Assembly (NCBI GenBank): GCA_019113455.1
Contig: DXHG01000013.1
Coordinates: forward strand, 1 to 19,625
DNA from: Candidatus Treponema faecavium
GTDB taxonomy: Bacteria; Spirochaetota; Spirochaetia; Treponematales; Treponemataceae
DNA: 19,625 nucleotides
Direction: 5' to 3'
Every line of letters starts with the position of its first letter. The first letter of the stretch is position 1. This document shows positions 1 through 7,256 of the stretch, piece after piece. Position numbers and translations under genes: made by a program. Below the pieces are notes generated by a model. The model made no database searches. It saw nothing but the letters and a program-made list of their open reading frames with translations, and had not been told where the DNA came from.

Positions 1-160
1 ATCCCGGTTCAAACGTTACGTTCGCAATGTGAACCGGACAGTCTTTTCCGCCCATGCGCACCGGATTCAGATACGAGCTGCCGACAAAATACTGTGCGTA
101 TCCCGTATTGGGCTCGCCCAAACCGAACACATTTGCGCGGTCAAATGCTGCTTTGTCCAT
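1..160 (-). CDS. Cupin-domain protein, N-terminal part (runs off the window)
   Basis: An open frame of 53 codons starts at ATG 160 and continues past base 1 without a stop. A GGAGG ribosome binding site lies about 9 bases before the ATG. The N-terminus reads MDKAAFDRANVFGLGEPNTG and goes on to SSYLNP and IANVTFEPG. This is the usual opening of small cupins that travel with carboxymuconolactone decarboxylase proteins; the metal-binding histidines would follow just outside the window. It lies 25 bases downstream of the decarboxylase-family gene, on the same strand, so it is very likely the third gene of that operon. Cupins of this type are mostly uncharacterised and may act on small reactive or quinone-like molecules. 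The family call is fairly secure; the function is unknown. Confidence 0.8.
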   Translation of the reverse strand, partial: MDKAAFDRANVFGLGEPNTGYAQYFVGSSYLNPVRMGGKDCPVHIANVTFEPG

Positions 161-185
161 AACTTCTGCCTCCATAATAAAGATG

Positions 186-977
186 TTATTTTTTGCGTGC
201 GGCGTCGATGCAGGCGAGCGCGTTCAGGCTGCGCGGATACCCGATATACGGCAGGATATGGTGCACCGCGCTGACAAGAAACTGCGCGCCGTTTCCGACA
301 GCCATATTGCCCGCCGCATGGCTGGTAAGCTGCGCTTCGCAGCCGCCCTGCGCCGCAAGAAAACAAAACGTAATCAGTTCGCGCATACGGATATCAAGGC
401 CGCCGCGCGTGTAATAGTCTCCGAAACAGTTTGACGCAAGCCATGCCGTAACCGCACGCCGTTCAGGCGGCGCGGATTTCCAGTTTTCGCGCATCTGTTC
501 GCCGAACACGGCTGTCTGCACAGCGTTTCCGCGTGCGCGCCGCTCATCCGCGCTGTGCAGAGCAGCCTCCGCCGGCTGTTCTGCAGCAAGCGGGAGCGCT
601 GCGCCGTTCTGTCTCAATACCTCGTTTGCCGCAGTGAGAAACGGGCGCGTTTTTGCAAATCCCAGATACGCCGCAGATTGATAGATAATTTCTTTTATTT
701 CTGCCGCAGAAACGCCCGCGTTCAGCGCGGCGCAAAGCATAACGGCAAATTCTTCCTGCGCCTGTGCGCCGAGCAGCGCCGCAAGAATCGCAATAGAGCG
801 CGTGCGCCGGTCAAGCTGCACGGACGCTTCTGCGAGCACCTCCCCGTAGGCAAAATTGTAAAACAGCGCCATAAACTCACCGTCTGAAGCGAACAGCCCG
901 CCGTCCGCCTGAGATTCCGGTCCTATTCCCAGCCGCCGGCACTCCGCTGCGGCCTCCTCCGTCAATTCCGTGTTCAT
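186..977 (-). CDS. Carboxymuconolactone decarboxylase (CMD) family protein, two CMD domains
   Basis: A 263-residue soluble protein. Two CMD/AhpD-like helical domains are visible, at about residues 35-120 (RTRSIAILAALLGAQAQEEF, then GVSAAEIKEIIYQSAAYLGF) and about 165-255 (IRMRELITFCFLAAQGGCEA, then H220, then AVHHILPYIGYPR). The second keeps Cys213 and His220 but has no CxxC pair, so an AhpD-type disulfide peroxidase mechanism is not supported. The start is ATG 977, because GGGAGG sits 8 bases before it; a GTG two codons upstream would leave only 2 bases. It lies 58 bases after the permease and 25 before a cupin gene. CMD plus cupin pairs are common in anaerobes and are usually tied to detoxification of small electrophiles or quinones. 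The substrate here is unknown. Confidence 0.85.
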   Translation of the reverse strand: MNTELTEEAAAECRRLGIGPESQADGGLFASDGEFMALFYNFAYGEVLAEASVQLDRRTRSIAILAALLGAQAQEEFAVMLCAALNAGVSAAEIKEIIYQSAAYLGFAKTRPFLTAANEVLRQNGAALPLAAEQPAEAALHSADERRARGNAVQTAVFGEQMRENWKSAPPERRAVTAWLASNCFGDYYTRGGLDIRMRELITFCFLAAQGGCEAQLTSHAAGNMAVGNGAQFLVSAVHHILPYIGYPRSLNALACIDAARKK

Positions 978-1035
978 TAACACTGCCTCCCGTAATTTTC
1001 ATGTATATGCGTGCAGCGCGCACTGCGCCCGCGTG

Positions 1036-1941
1036 TCAGAATACCATGCTTACCGCCCATCCCAGTGCAAGGGAACAGGCAGCGGCAAACAGCAGATAAT
1101 ACGTAAAATGGCGCGCGCCCAGCACGATTTTAAGCGCACCCAGGTTCGTTATTTTAGTGGCAGGCCCCATAATCATAAACGCCGCAGCCGCGCCTTTTGA
1201 CATGCCCATCGCCAGCCACTGCATAAGGATGGGTATCGTGCCGCCGCCGCACATATACAGCGGCACTCCAATCGCGGCGGCCATGAGCACGCCGAATCCT
1301 TCGTGCTTGCCGAACAGCGATGCAAACGCATCCGCCGGCACATACCGCTGAAACAGCGCAGACAGCACAATGCCGAGCAGAAAATATCCGCCGGTGGCTC
1401 TGACATTGCGCACAAGGTTTTTCAAAAGCCGCAGCGCCATGTTGGGGTCGGTATCTCTGCCCGCAGCAGCCGAAAATTTGCTGAAATCAAAAAACGCAGC
1501 CTTCCTGCCGCACAGACGCACCAGAAGCCCTGCCAGTATGCCGCACAGAAAACACGATGCAAGCCTGATAAGCAGCAATTCCGTTCCCAGCGCGGAGCTG
1601 TATATAAGAAGCTGCGGGTTCAGAAGCACCGAGCTCATCATAAATGACGCAAGCCAGTCTTCTTCCATGCCGTTTTCTGCTACGGAGGCGGCAACCGGTA
1701 TCGTGCCGTACATGCACAGCGGAGAAAGAATCCCCAGCGCGCTTGCTATGACAATACCGAATATCCCTAACCGCCGGCCGCTTAAACCCGCAAACAGCCG
1801 ATGGATACGGTCTTTGGCAAATACCGATATGACCGAACCAATCAGCATACCCAAGATCCAGTACCCCGCTATCTGCTCAAACTGAACGCTGCTGTAGTAC
1901 CACAAATACACGGCTTCGCGCTTGAGTATATCCATAACCAT
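1036..1941 (-). CDS. ArsP/UPF0718-type membrane permease
   Basis: A 301-residue integral membrane protein with about eight hydrophobic segments. Two similar halves are visible: SPLCMYGTIPVAAS around residues 73-86 (Cys76), followed by NPQ at 108-110, and GVPLYMCGGGTIPIL around 225-239 (Cys231), followed by GPATKITNLGALK. This duplicated P-x-C/Y-x-x-GT-I-P pattern is characteristic of the DUF318/ArsP permease family, whose known members export trivalent organoarsenicals or metals. The start is ATG 1941, with AGGA 9 bases upstream; ATG 1935 would place it 15 bases away. It is the first gene after a MerR-type promoter and is followed by CMD and cupin genes. The cargo cannot be read from sequence; the company it keeps suggests a thiol-reactive or electrophilic compound, or a soft metal. 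Confidence 0.85.
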   Translation of the reverse strand: MVMDILKREAVYLWYYSSVQFEQIAGYWILGMLIGSVISVFAKDRIHRLFAGLSGRRLGIFGIVIASALGILSPLCMYGTIPVAASVAENGMEEDWLASFMMSSVLLNPQLLIYSSALGTELLLIRLASCFLCGILAGLLVRLCGRKAAFFDFSKFSAAAGRDTDPNMALRLLKNLVRNVRATGGYFLLGIVLSALFQRYVPADAFASLFGKHEGFGVLMAAAIGVPLYMCGGGTIPILMQWLAMGMSKGAAAAFMIMGPATKITNLGALKIVLGARHFTYYLLFAAACSLALGWAVSMVF

Positions 1942-1982
1942 CAGGCTGATTCCTCGCTTTGTCCCATCATGCGCATGTGCAG

Positions 1983-2013
1983 AGCCTACTGTATGGAGTC
2001 AACTCCATGTCAA
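1983..2013 (-). promoter_or_regulatory. MerR-family-type promoter/operator for the permease-CMD-cupin operon
   Basis: On the minus strand, -35 TTGACA (2008-2013) and -10 TAGGCT (1983-1988) are separated by 19 bp. Within the spacer lies the dyad ATGGAGT-TG-ACTCCAT (1993-2008), a perfect 7-bp inverted repeat. An overlong 19-20 bp spacer with the operator dyad inside it is the signature of promoters activated by MerR-family regulators, which untwist the DNA. The GGAGT..ACTCC core is like those reported for ZntR and AdhR/NmlR-type regulators. Expected transcription start is near 1976, giving a leader of about 35 bases before ATG 1941. No MerR gene is in the window. Confidence 0.75.
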
Positions 2014-2066
2014 GCAAGCGGGATGCAAAACTGCCGCAGCACATACTGCGTCAGAGTAAACGCCGA

Positions 2067-2082
2067 TTCCTTAAGCAAGGAA
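2067..2082. promoter_or_regulatory. Palindrome upstream of the exporter promoter, possible operator
   Basis: TTCCTT-AAGC-AAGGAA is a perfect 6-bp inverted repeat that ends 9 bases before the -35 box of the ABC exporter promoter. The position suits an activator site or a short hairpin. The regulator is unknown, and chance cannot be excluded. Confidence 0.35.
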
Positions 2083-2091
2083 CAGTCAGGC

Positions 2092-2120
2092 TTGACAAAG
2101 ATATGATTCCGTACTAAAAA
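2092..2120 (+). promoter_or_regulatory. Promoter of the ABC exporter operon
   Basis: TTGACA (2092-2097) and TAAAAA (2115-2120) are 17 bp apart. A perfect -35 box with optimal spacing supports a housekeeping-sigma promoter. The leader would be about 34 bases and contains AAAGGAG at 2140-2146, 14 bases before ATG 2161, a longer gap than usual with no better start codon available. Confidence 0.6.
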
Positions 2121-2160
2121 GGCACACACTGCACTACAGAAAGGAGCGAAGACATACAAC

Positions 2161-3894
2161 ATGAAAATACTTCTGCGGTTTATAAAACCGTATACCGGTC
2201 TTTGCATATGCACACTGATTGTCATGGTACTGGACGCTGCCGGAGGCCTGCTGATTCCATCCATAACGGCAGCCATGATCAACAGCGGAATCAGCGGAGC
2301 GCGTATGGAATATCTTATCCAAAACGGTATATACATGTTTATTGCGGCAGCTGGCGCAAGCATAAGCGGCATTGCTGCAAGTTATTTGAGCGCCCGTCTT
2401 TCTGCAAACGTTGGGCGAGACCTGCGAAACAGCATATACGACGCGTCGCTTGCATTTTCGTCGCATGATTTTGAACAGTTCGGCACTGCTTCCATGATTA
2501 CCCGCACGCTTAACGATGTAACCATCGTGCAGCAAGGGCTCGCATGGTTTATTCAAATGGTGCTGCCCGTGCCGGCGGTCTGTATTTTGGGCATTGTGCT
2601 TGCGTTTTCCATTGATACCATGATGGGTTTTCTTTTAATCGGCGTTACGGCGTTCATTATCCTTTTGGCGTTTTGCATCACACGCAGGGCGTCTGCAATT
2701 TTCAGCAGGCTCCAGCAGTTCCTTGATACCATGAACCGCATCCTGCGCGAAAATATTACCGGTGTCCGCGTTATCCGCGCGTTCAATAAGGAACAGCACG
2801 AGCAAATACGCATGAACCGCTCGTTTGAATCGTATGCGGAATCGGCCATCAAGGCAAACAGGCTGTTTGCCGGTCTTGAAAGCGCCGCGATTCTGTCCGT
2901 AAACGTGTGCATCGTGCTGATTCTCGGGCTTGGCGCAAACCGCACCGGAGCGGGGTTTATGCAAATTGGCGATATTACCGCGCTCACGCAGTACGCCGTT
3001 ATGATACTGTTCTATATTATAATGGCGCAGATGGTCATCATGCTGATTCCCCGTGCGCTTATCTGTATGCGGCGCATTGCGGATGTGCTGCAGCTCGCTC
3101 CGGAAATTACCGACGGCGTGCGGCCGCCTGAGCAGGCACACGAAAAAACGGACGGCACGATCAGTTTCAGAAATGTCAGTTTCCGTTTTGCGGATGCTGA
3201 CGAAAACACTTTGCAGCATATAACGTTCACCTGCAAAAAAGGCGAGACGGCCGCCATTATCGGCAGCACCGGCAGCGGAAAGTCAACGATAGCTAAACTT
3301 ATCCTTCGCCTGCACGATCCGACTTCCGGCAGTATTCTGCTTAACGGCACGGATATACGCTGTATGACGCAGCACGAACTACGCACGCATATTGCATACG
3401 TGCCGCAGCAGGCGTGGCTTTTTTCAGGCTCAATCGCAGATAACCTGCGGTATGGAAACAGTGAAGCTGACGAAGCGGATATATGCCGCGCGTTAACCGC
3501 CGCGCAGGCGTCGTTTGTGTTCAGCCTGCCTGACGGCATCCATTCCCGCGCGGCGCAGGGCGGGCGCAATTTCTCCGGCGGGCAAAAACAGCGTCTTGCT
3601 ATAGCCAGGGCACTCATAAAGCAAGCGGATATATATATTTTTGACGATAGCTTTTCGGCGCTTGATTTTAAGACTGACGCAGCATTGCGCAAGTCTCTTG
3701 CCCGGGAACCGGTAATGCAGGATGCCGCGTGTCTGATTATCACGCAGCGCATCAGCACAATCAGGCACGCGCATCAGATTATCGTGCTGGAAGAAGGAAA
3801 GATTGCCGGAATCGGGACGCATGAGCAGCTCATGCGCTCCTGCGCCGTGTACCGAGACATAGCGGCATCGCAAATGAATGGGGAACAGCCATGA
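2161..3894 (+). CDS. ABC exporter half-transporter, degenerate-site subunit
   Basis: A 577-residue type I ABC exporter subunit: six-helix membrane domain (about 1-310) followed by a nucleotide-binding domain. Motifs: Walker A GSTGSGKST (368-376), Q-loop PQQ (415-417), signature FSGGQ (471-475), Walker B IYIFDD (491-496). The catalytic Glu after Walker B is Asp496, and the H-loop His is replaced by Gln529 (ITQRIS). Both changes are typical of the degenerate-site subunit of heterodimeric exporters such as TM287 or BmrC. Its signature motif is intact, so it completes the partner's working ATP site. The stop overlaps the next ATG (ATGA), which implies translational coupling and a fixed 1:1 pair. 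The substrate is not predictable; multidrug or lipid-like cargo is common. It is transcribed divergently from the MerR-type operon, so a shared detoxification role is possible but unproven. Confidence 0.93.
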   Translation: MKILLRFIKPYTGLCICTLIVMVLDAAGGLLIPSITAAMINSGISGARMEYLIQNGIYMFIAAAGASISGIAASYLSARLSANVGRDLRNSIYDASLAFSSHDFEQFGTASMITRTLNDVTIVQQGLAWFIQMVLPVPAVCILGIVLAFSIDTMMGFLLIGVTAFIILLAFCITRRASAIFSRLQQFLDTMNRILRENITGVRVIRAFNKEQHEQIRMNRSFESYAESAIKANRLFAGLESAAILSVNVCIVLILGLGANRTGAGFMQIGDITALTQYAVMILFYIIMAQMVIMLIPRALICMRRIADVLQLAPEITDGVRPPEQAHEKTDGTISFRNVSFRFADADENTLQHITFTCKKGETAAIIGSTGSGKSTIAKLILRLHDPTSGSILLNGTDIRCMTQHELRTHIAYVPQQAWLFSGSIADNLRYGNSEADEADICRALTAAQASFVFSLPDGIHSRAAQGGRNFSGGQKQRLAIARALIKQADIYIFDDSFSALDFKTDAALRKSLAREPVMQDAACLIITQRISTIRHAHQIIVLEEGKIAGIGTHEQLMRSCAVYRDIAASQMNGEQP

Positions 3895-5714
3895 GCGAGT
3901 ATGAAAACAGCGCGGATGTCTTTGCTGCGGAAGACGATTTTGAACTGCCAAACAACGCTGCAAAAACAATCAGGCGCCTGTGGATTTCGCTGAATAATCA
4001 GCGCGCGCGGCTTGCAGCAGTGCTGGCGTCGGTCATTTTATATACTGTTCTTTCCATTGCTGCGCCCGCGTACAGCGCGCATACCGTCGATGTGCTCTGG
4101 AATAATATCGTGCAGGCGCTTTCAGCCGGAACGGTATTCCGCATCACATGGGCAAACGGAGGCAGGGAGCTTGCAGCCCTGCTGCTGCTGTACGCCGCGG
4201 CTGCCGGCTTTTATATGTTTCAGTCGCTCATTATGGCAAGTTTTGCCGAAACGCTCACGCTGCGCCTCAGAACGGAAATCGGGCGCAAATTGGCACGGCT
4301 TCCGCTTTCGTATTTTGACCGGACAAAAACCGGCGCCATTTTAAGCCGTGCAGTCAGCGATCTTGACAAAACGTCGGAAGCATTGCAGACAGGAATACTC
4401 AAACTGTTTACAGCAAGCGGCATGATTATCGGCTCGCTGTGCATGATGTTCCGGTTCAGCAGGACGCTGACGGTGATATTTCTGGCGGTTACAGGCATCG
4501 CACTTGGTGCAACAAAGATTGTTTCTGCAAAAACATTGCGGTACACGGCTCGGAGGCAGCAGTGCGTGAGCACTGTAACCGCCCTTATAGAAGAAGCGTA
4601 CAGCGGGCGCGTTATCATCAAATCATTTAACCAGGAAGAAAACAGTTCCCGCACACTGCACGAAGCGGCAGAAGAGCTTGCACAGGCGTCAAAAAAGGCG
4701 GATTTTATTATCAATGCAATCAATCCCGCAATTCGCCTGATTACCCGAATCGGCCACGTGCTGCTTGCCGTGTTTGCAGGCAAAATGCTTTTAGACGGTA
4801 CGATGAGCATCGGCGTGTTTCAGGCTTTTTTCCAATATGTGCATCAGGCCTCCGAACCGCTTACCGAAGCCGCATATGTCATAAACAGCATGCAGTCGGC
4901 GCTGGCGTCCGTGGAGCGCGTATACGAGCTGCTTGACGAACAGGAAATCCCTGATGATACGGGAAAGCTGTCATACCTGCCTGCCGTGCGCGGCGCGGTT
5001 GAATTCAGAAATGTGCGGTTTGGGTACACGGCATCGAATGTGCTCATGCAGTGCGTCAGTTTTTCTGCCGCTCCGGGACAAAAAATCGCCATTGTAGGCA
5101 GCACCGGTGCAGGAAAAACGACGCTTATCAATCTGCTCATGCGCTTTTATGAGCTGAACGGCGGGCACATCCTTTTAGACGGAACGGATATCACGCATAT
5201 GAGCAGAGCCGCGCTCAGAAACAGCTTTGGCATGGTGCTGCAGGATACATGGCTTTTCGGCGGGACGATTGCAGAAAATATCGCCTACGGCAAACCGGAT
5301 GCCGGCAGGCAGGAAATTATCGCCGCCGCGAAAGCCGCACGCGCGGATTTTTTTATCCGCACAATGCCTGACGGCTATGATACCGTGCTGAATACTGACA
5401 CGGAAAACATATCCGCGGGACAGCGCCAGCTTTTAACGATAGCGCGTGCATTTCTCTGCAATCCTGCCGTAATCATTCTGGACGAGGCAACGTCGAGCGT
5501 CGACACCCGCACGGAACAGGAAATAGGAAAGGCGATGAAGGCGCTTATGAAAGGCAGAACCAGCTTTGTCATTGCACACCGGCTGTCAACGATTACAGAC
5601 GCCGATTTGATTCTTTTTATGCAGCACGGAGACATTATTGAACAAGGCACGCATACCGATTTGCTGAAAAAGCACGGAGCATACGCAGAACTCTATTACA
5701 GTCAATTTACATAG
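3891..5714 (+). CDS. ABC exporter half-transporter, catalytic-site subunit
   Basis: A 607-residue type I ABC exporter subunit with an acidic N-terminal extension (about 1-25), a membrane domain to about 345 and a nucleotide-binding domain. Motifs: Walker A GSTGAGKTT (403-411), Q-loop Gln451, signature ISAGQ (507-511, second Gly replaced by Ala), Walker B VIILDE (527-532, catalytic Glu532 present), H-loop His563. The motif losses mirror those of the upstream subunit: one ATP site (this Walker A/B plus the partner's FSGGQ) is complete and the other is doubly degenerate, as in TM287/288-type heterodimers. ATG overlaps the upstream stop by 4 bases, and GGGGA lies about 7 bases before it. No terminator with a T-run follows; the downstream gap consists of palindromic repeats. 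Confidence 0.93.
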   Translation: MSEYENSADVFAAEDDFELPNNAAKTIRRLWISLNNQRARLAAVLASVILYTVLSIAAPAYSAHTVDVLWNNIVQALSAGTVFRITWANGGRELAALLLLYAAAAGFYMFQSLIMASFAETLTLRLRTEIGRKLARLPLSYFDRTKTGAILSRAVSDLDKTSEALQTGILKLFTASGMIIGSLCMMFRFSRTLTVIFLAVTGIALGATKIVSAKTLRYTARRQQCVSTVTALIEEAYSGRVIIKSFNQEENSSRTLHEAAEELAQASKKADFIINAINPAIRLITRIGHVLLAVFAGKMLLDGTMSIGVFQAFFQYVHQASEPLTEAAYVINSMQSALASVERVYELLDEQEIPDDTGKLSYLPAVRGAVEFRNVRFGYTASNVLMQCVSFSAAPGQKIAIVGSTGAGKTTLINLLMRFYELNGGHILLDGTDITHMSRAALRNSFGMVLQDTWLFGGTIAENIAYGKPDAGRQEIIAAAKAARADFFIRTMPDGYDTVLNTDTENISAGQRQLLTIARAFLCNPAVIILDEATSSVDTRTEQEIGKAMKALMKGRTSFVIAHRLSTITDADLILFMQHGDIIEQGTHTDLLKKHGAYAELYYSQFT

Positions 5715-5730
5715 TGTGCGCAGCGGCAGC

Positions 5731-5764
5731 CTTGCAAAACTGATGCCAACCAGCGCCGGCAAGC
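5731..5764. repeat. Degenerate copy of the palindromic repeat core (copy A')
   Basis: CTTGC (5731-5735), CTGAT (5740-5744) and CAGCGCCGGCAAGC (5751-5764) align with the hairpin at 8695-8728, with about 22 of 31 positions identical in the TTG...CAA core. The pairing is partly eroded, with TTGC/GCAA and CTG/CAG kept. It starts 16 bases after the exporter stop codon. Confidence 0.55.
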
Positions 5765-5811
5765 ATGTGCACGCCATAAACTTACACAAACAGCACGCTG
5801 CTGTACCGCCC

Positions 5812-5842
5812 GCACGTTTTGAGGGCCAGCCTCAAAACGTGC
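5812..5842. repeat. Perfect hairpin repeat, module A1
   Basis: Arms GCACGTTTTGAGG (5812-5824) and CCTCAAAACGTGC (5830-5842) are perfect complements around a 5-base loop. No T-run follows on either strand, so a standard intrinsic terminator is unlikely. The TTGAG..CTCAA core is shared with the hairpin at 8732-8759. Confidence 0.85.
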
Positions 5843-5845
5843 AGT

Positions 5846-5875
5846 TTGAGGAGCTGACGCCAGTCAGCTCCTCAA
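5846..5875. repeat. Perfect hairpin repeat, module A2
   Basis: Arms TTGAGGAGCTGAC (5846-5858) and GTCAGCTCCTCAA (5863-5875) are perfect complements around GCCA. It begins 2 bases beyond the stop of the alarmone synthetase gene, read on that gene's strand. It matches the hairpin at 8697-8726 at 23 of 30 positions, including one paired (A-T to C-G) change that keeps the stem. Confidence 0.85.
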
Positions 5876-5877
5876 GC

Positions 5878-7149
5878 CTAGATCGCCATATCGAGTTTTG
5901 ACACAAGCTGCGAGTTAAGACGGCGGCAGTCGTCGTCGTCAAGACCCAACTGCTTTGCGCGCGTTAAATCGTTCATCGCGGCAAGATAATCGGATAATTT
6001 ATAGTACGACAGCGCGCGCCGGTAATACACGTGCGACTGAAACTCGTTTATTTCAAGCGACTGCGTAAAATACTCTATCGCCTGGCTGTCGTTGCCTTCG
6101 ATGCAGCTGACAATGCCGATATAGTACAGCGAACGGAAATTCTTTGGGTCATACTGCACGCTGTCCAAAAAATCTGCCAATGCGTTATCAAACATGTTCT
6201 GCGCAAAATGCGCCATACCGCGGTGTTTGTAAATAACGGAGAGCACCGTGTCGTTTGGAGGCGGAATAGTATTTATAATGCGCGTGTAAATCTCAATCGC
6301 ACGGTCTATTTGGCCGGTATTGTGCGCGTGCAGCGCTTCAAGTATCATATCGTCTATCGTGCCGCGCACATACGGAGACGCCGCGGTAAACGCACTGTGC
6401 GTGTGCGGCAGCGGCGCTTCAGGCAGGAATCCGGCCGATAAATCGTCAACTTTTTCGTAAAAGGCTTCCCGCCTGAACGCCAGTTCCTTGTTCAGTTTAT
6501 TCTGATAATCGCGAATCTCCTGAAAAATAATATCCGCGAGACAGAGACTCGCATTCATAGATGCAAGCTTTCGACGCAGCGGCAGGTCAAACGGAGAAAA
6601 CTCCGATTTATACACCAGTTCGTGCTCTACTTCCGCCCACGCATCCTGCAAGATGGTGCGCAGCTGTATTTCGCACACCAAACCGGCAGGAATCGTTAAA
6701 TCCGCGTCCTGTATGTATTCATTTGTCCGTTCAATAATATCAGGCGGAATATCAACAAGTATGTGAATCGACTCATAGCCGAATTCCTTAAACGTCTGCT
6801 CCGCACCTTTACGCTCAATCTCACGTATAGTGAAATGCTCGCTTAATGCCATCTCCACTTTAGATAAATCCTCAAGAAATGCGCAAATGACGCGGATACC
6901 GATAAGATCGGTCAATACCGGCATACCGCTGTGTTCGGCAGCCTCTTCCGGCTTTACCCGAAGCAGCTTTGCATAGTAGCTGTTAAATTCTTTTACGCGC
7001 GACTTATACATTGGAGCCGAAACAAGCGAAATGACATTTTTTAATCTGTTTTCAATAGCGGCAAGAATATAGCTTAAGACATCATAGTGCTTTGAATACG
7101 CGCTGTGTATCTGTTCTTTATCAGGGAGCGGATGCAGTACAACACTCAT
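5878..7149 (-). CDS. RelA/SpoT-type (p)ppGpp synthetase domain fused to C-terminal TPR repeats
   Basis: A 423-residue cytoplasmic protein. Residues ~45-200 form a RelA/SpoT synthetase domain: KSRVKEFNSYYAKL (substrate-binding basic strand), DLIGIRV with Asp81 (metal/catalytic Asp), GYESIHI (124-130), EIQLRT (160-165) and WAEVEHELVYK (171-181). There is no HD hydrolase domain, no TGS and no ACT, so it is a synthetase-only protein of small-alarmone-synthetase type, presumably moving pyrophosphate from ATP to GDP/GTP. Residues ~264-400 hold four TPR units (for example YKHRGMAHFAQNMFDNALAD and YYRRALSYYKLSDYLAAMND), which likely bind a protein partner or control activity. Small alarmone synthetases normally lack TPRs. 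No Shine-Dalgarno precedes the ATG, and a good promoter ends 6 bases upstream of it, so the message is probably leaderless. It follows flaA but is separated from it by a terminator. Confidence 0.88.
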   Translation of the reverse strand: MSVVLHPLPDKEQIHSAYSKHYDVLSYILAAIENRLKNVISLVSAPMYKSRVKEFNSYYAKLLRVKPEEAAEHSGMPVLTDLIGIRVICAFLEDLSKVEMALSEHFTIREIERKGAEQTFKEFGYESIHILVDIPPDIIERTNEYIQDADLTIPAGLVCEIQLRTILQDAWAEVEHELVYKSEFSPFDLPLRRKLASMNASLCLADIIFQEIRDYQNKLNKELAFRREAFYEKVDDLSAGFLPEAPLPHTHSAFTAASPYVRGTIDDMILEALHAHNTGQIDRAIEIYTRIINTIPPPNDTVLSVIYKHRGMAHFAQNMFDNALADFLDSVQYDPKNFRSLYYIGIVSCIEGNDSQAIEYFTQSLEINEFQSHVYYRRALSYYKLSDYLAAMNDLTRAKQLGLDDDDCRRLNSQLVSKLDMAI

Positions 7150-7155
7150 GTGTAC

Positions 7156-7184
7156 AGTCTAGCACAGAAAATATCGGCGCGCAA
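7156..7184 (-). promoter_or_regulatory. Promoter of the alarmone synthetase gene, predicting a leaderless mRNA
   Basis: On the minus strand TTGCGC (7179-7184), a 17-bp spacer and TAGACT (7156-7161) with a TG one base ahead (extended -10). Only 6 bases separate the -10 box from ATG 7149, so transcription should start at or next to the A of the ATG. No ribosome binding site is present, which agrees. Confidence 0.6.
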
Positions 7185-7186
7185 CA

Positions 7187-7214
7187 AAAAAGACCGCCCT
7201 GAGGCGGTCTTTTT
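7187..7214 (-). terminator. Intrinsic terminator of flaA (potentially bidirectional)
   Basis: AGACCGCC (7191-7198) and GGCGGTCT (7203-7210) pair around CTGA, flanked by A5 on one side and T4-5 on the other. Reading the minus strand, the GC-rich stem is followed by a run of six T, about 45 bases past the flaA stop. It is the only textbook terminator in the window. Confidence 0.92.
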
Positions 7215-7216
7215 AA

Positions 7217-7238
7217 GGCGGCAATAATGCTTGCCACC
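7217..7238 (-). other. Stem-loop in the flaA 3' untranslated region
   Basis: GGCGGCAA (7217-7224) and TTGCCACC (7231-7238) pair with one mismatch around a 6-base loop, between the flaA stop and its terminator. It could help stabilise the abundant flaA message; that role is inference. Confidence 0.4.
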
Positions 7239-7256
7239 AGTAATATCAGCTGTTAC

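Noticed and set aside
3012..3758. Minus-strand frame of 248 codons
   Set aside because: Antisense to the ATP-binding domain of the first exporter subunit.
5812..5875. Twin hairpins as ordinary bidirectional terminators
   Set aside because: Stems are strong but no T-run follows on either strand, and homologous modules recur at 8695-8759, so a repeat family explains them better.
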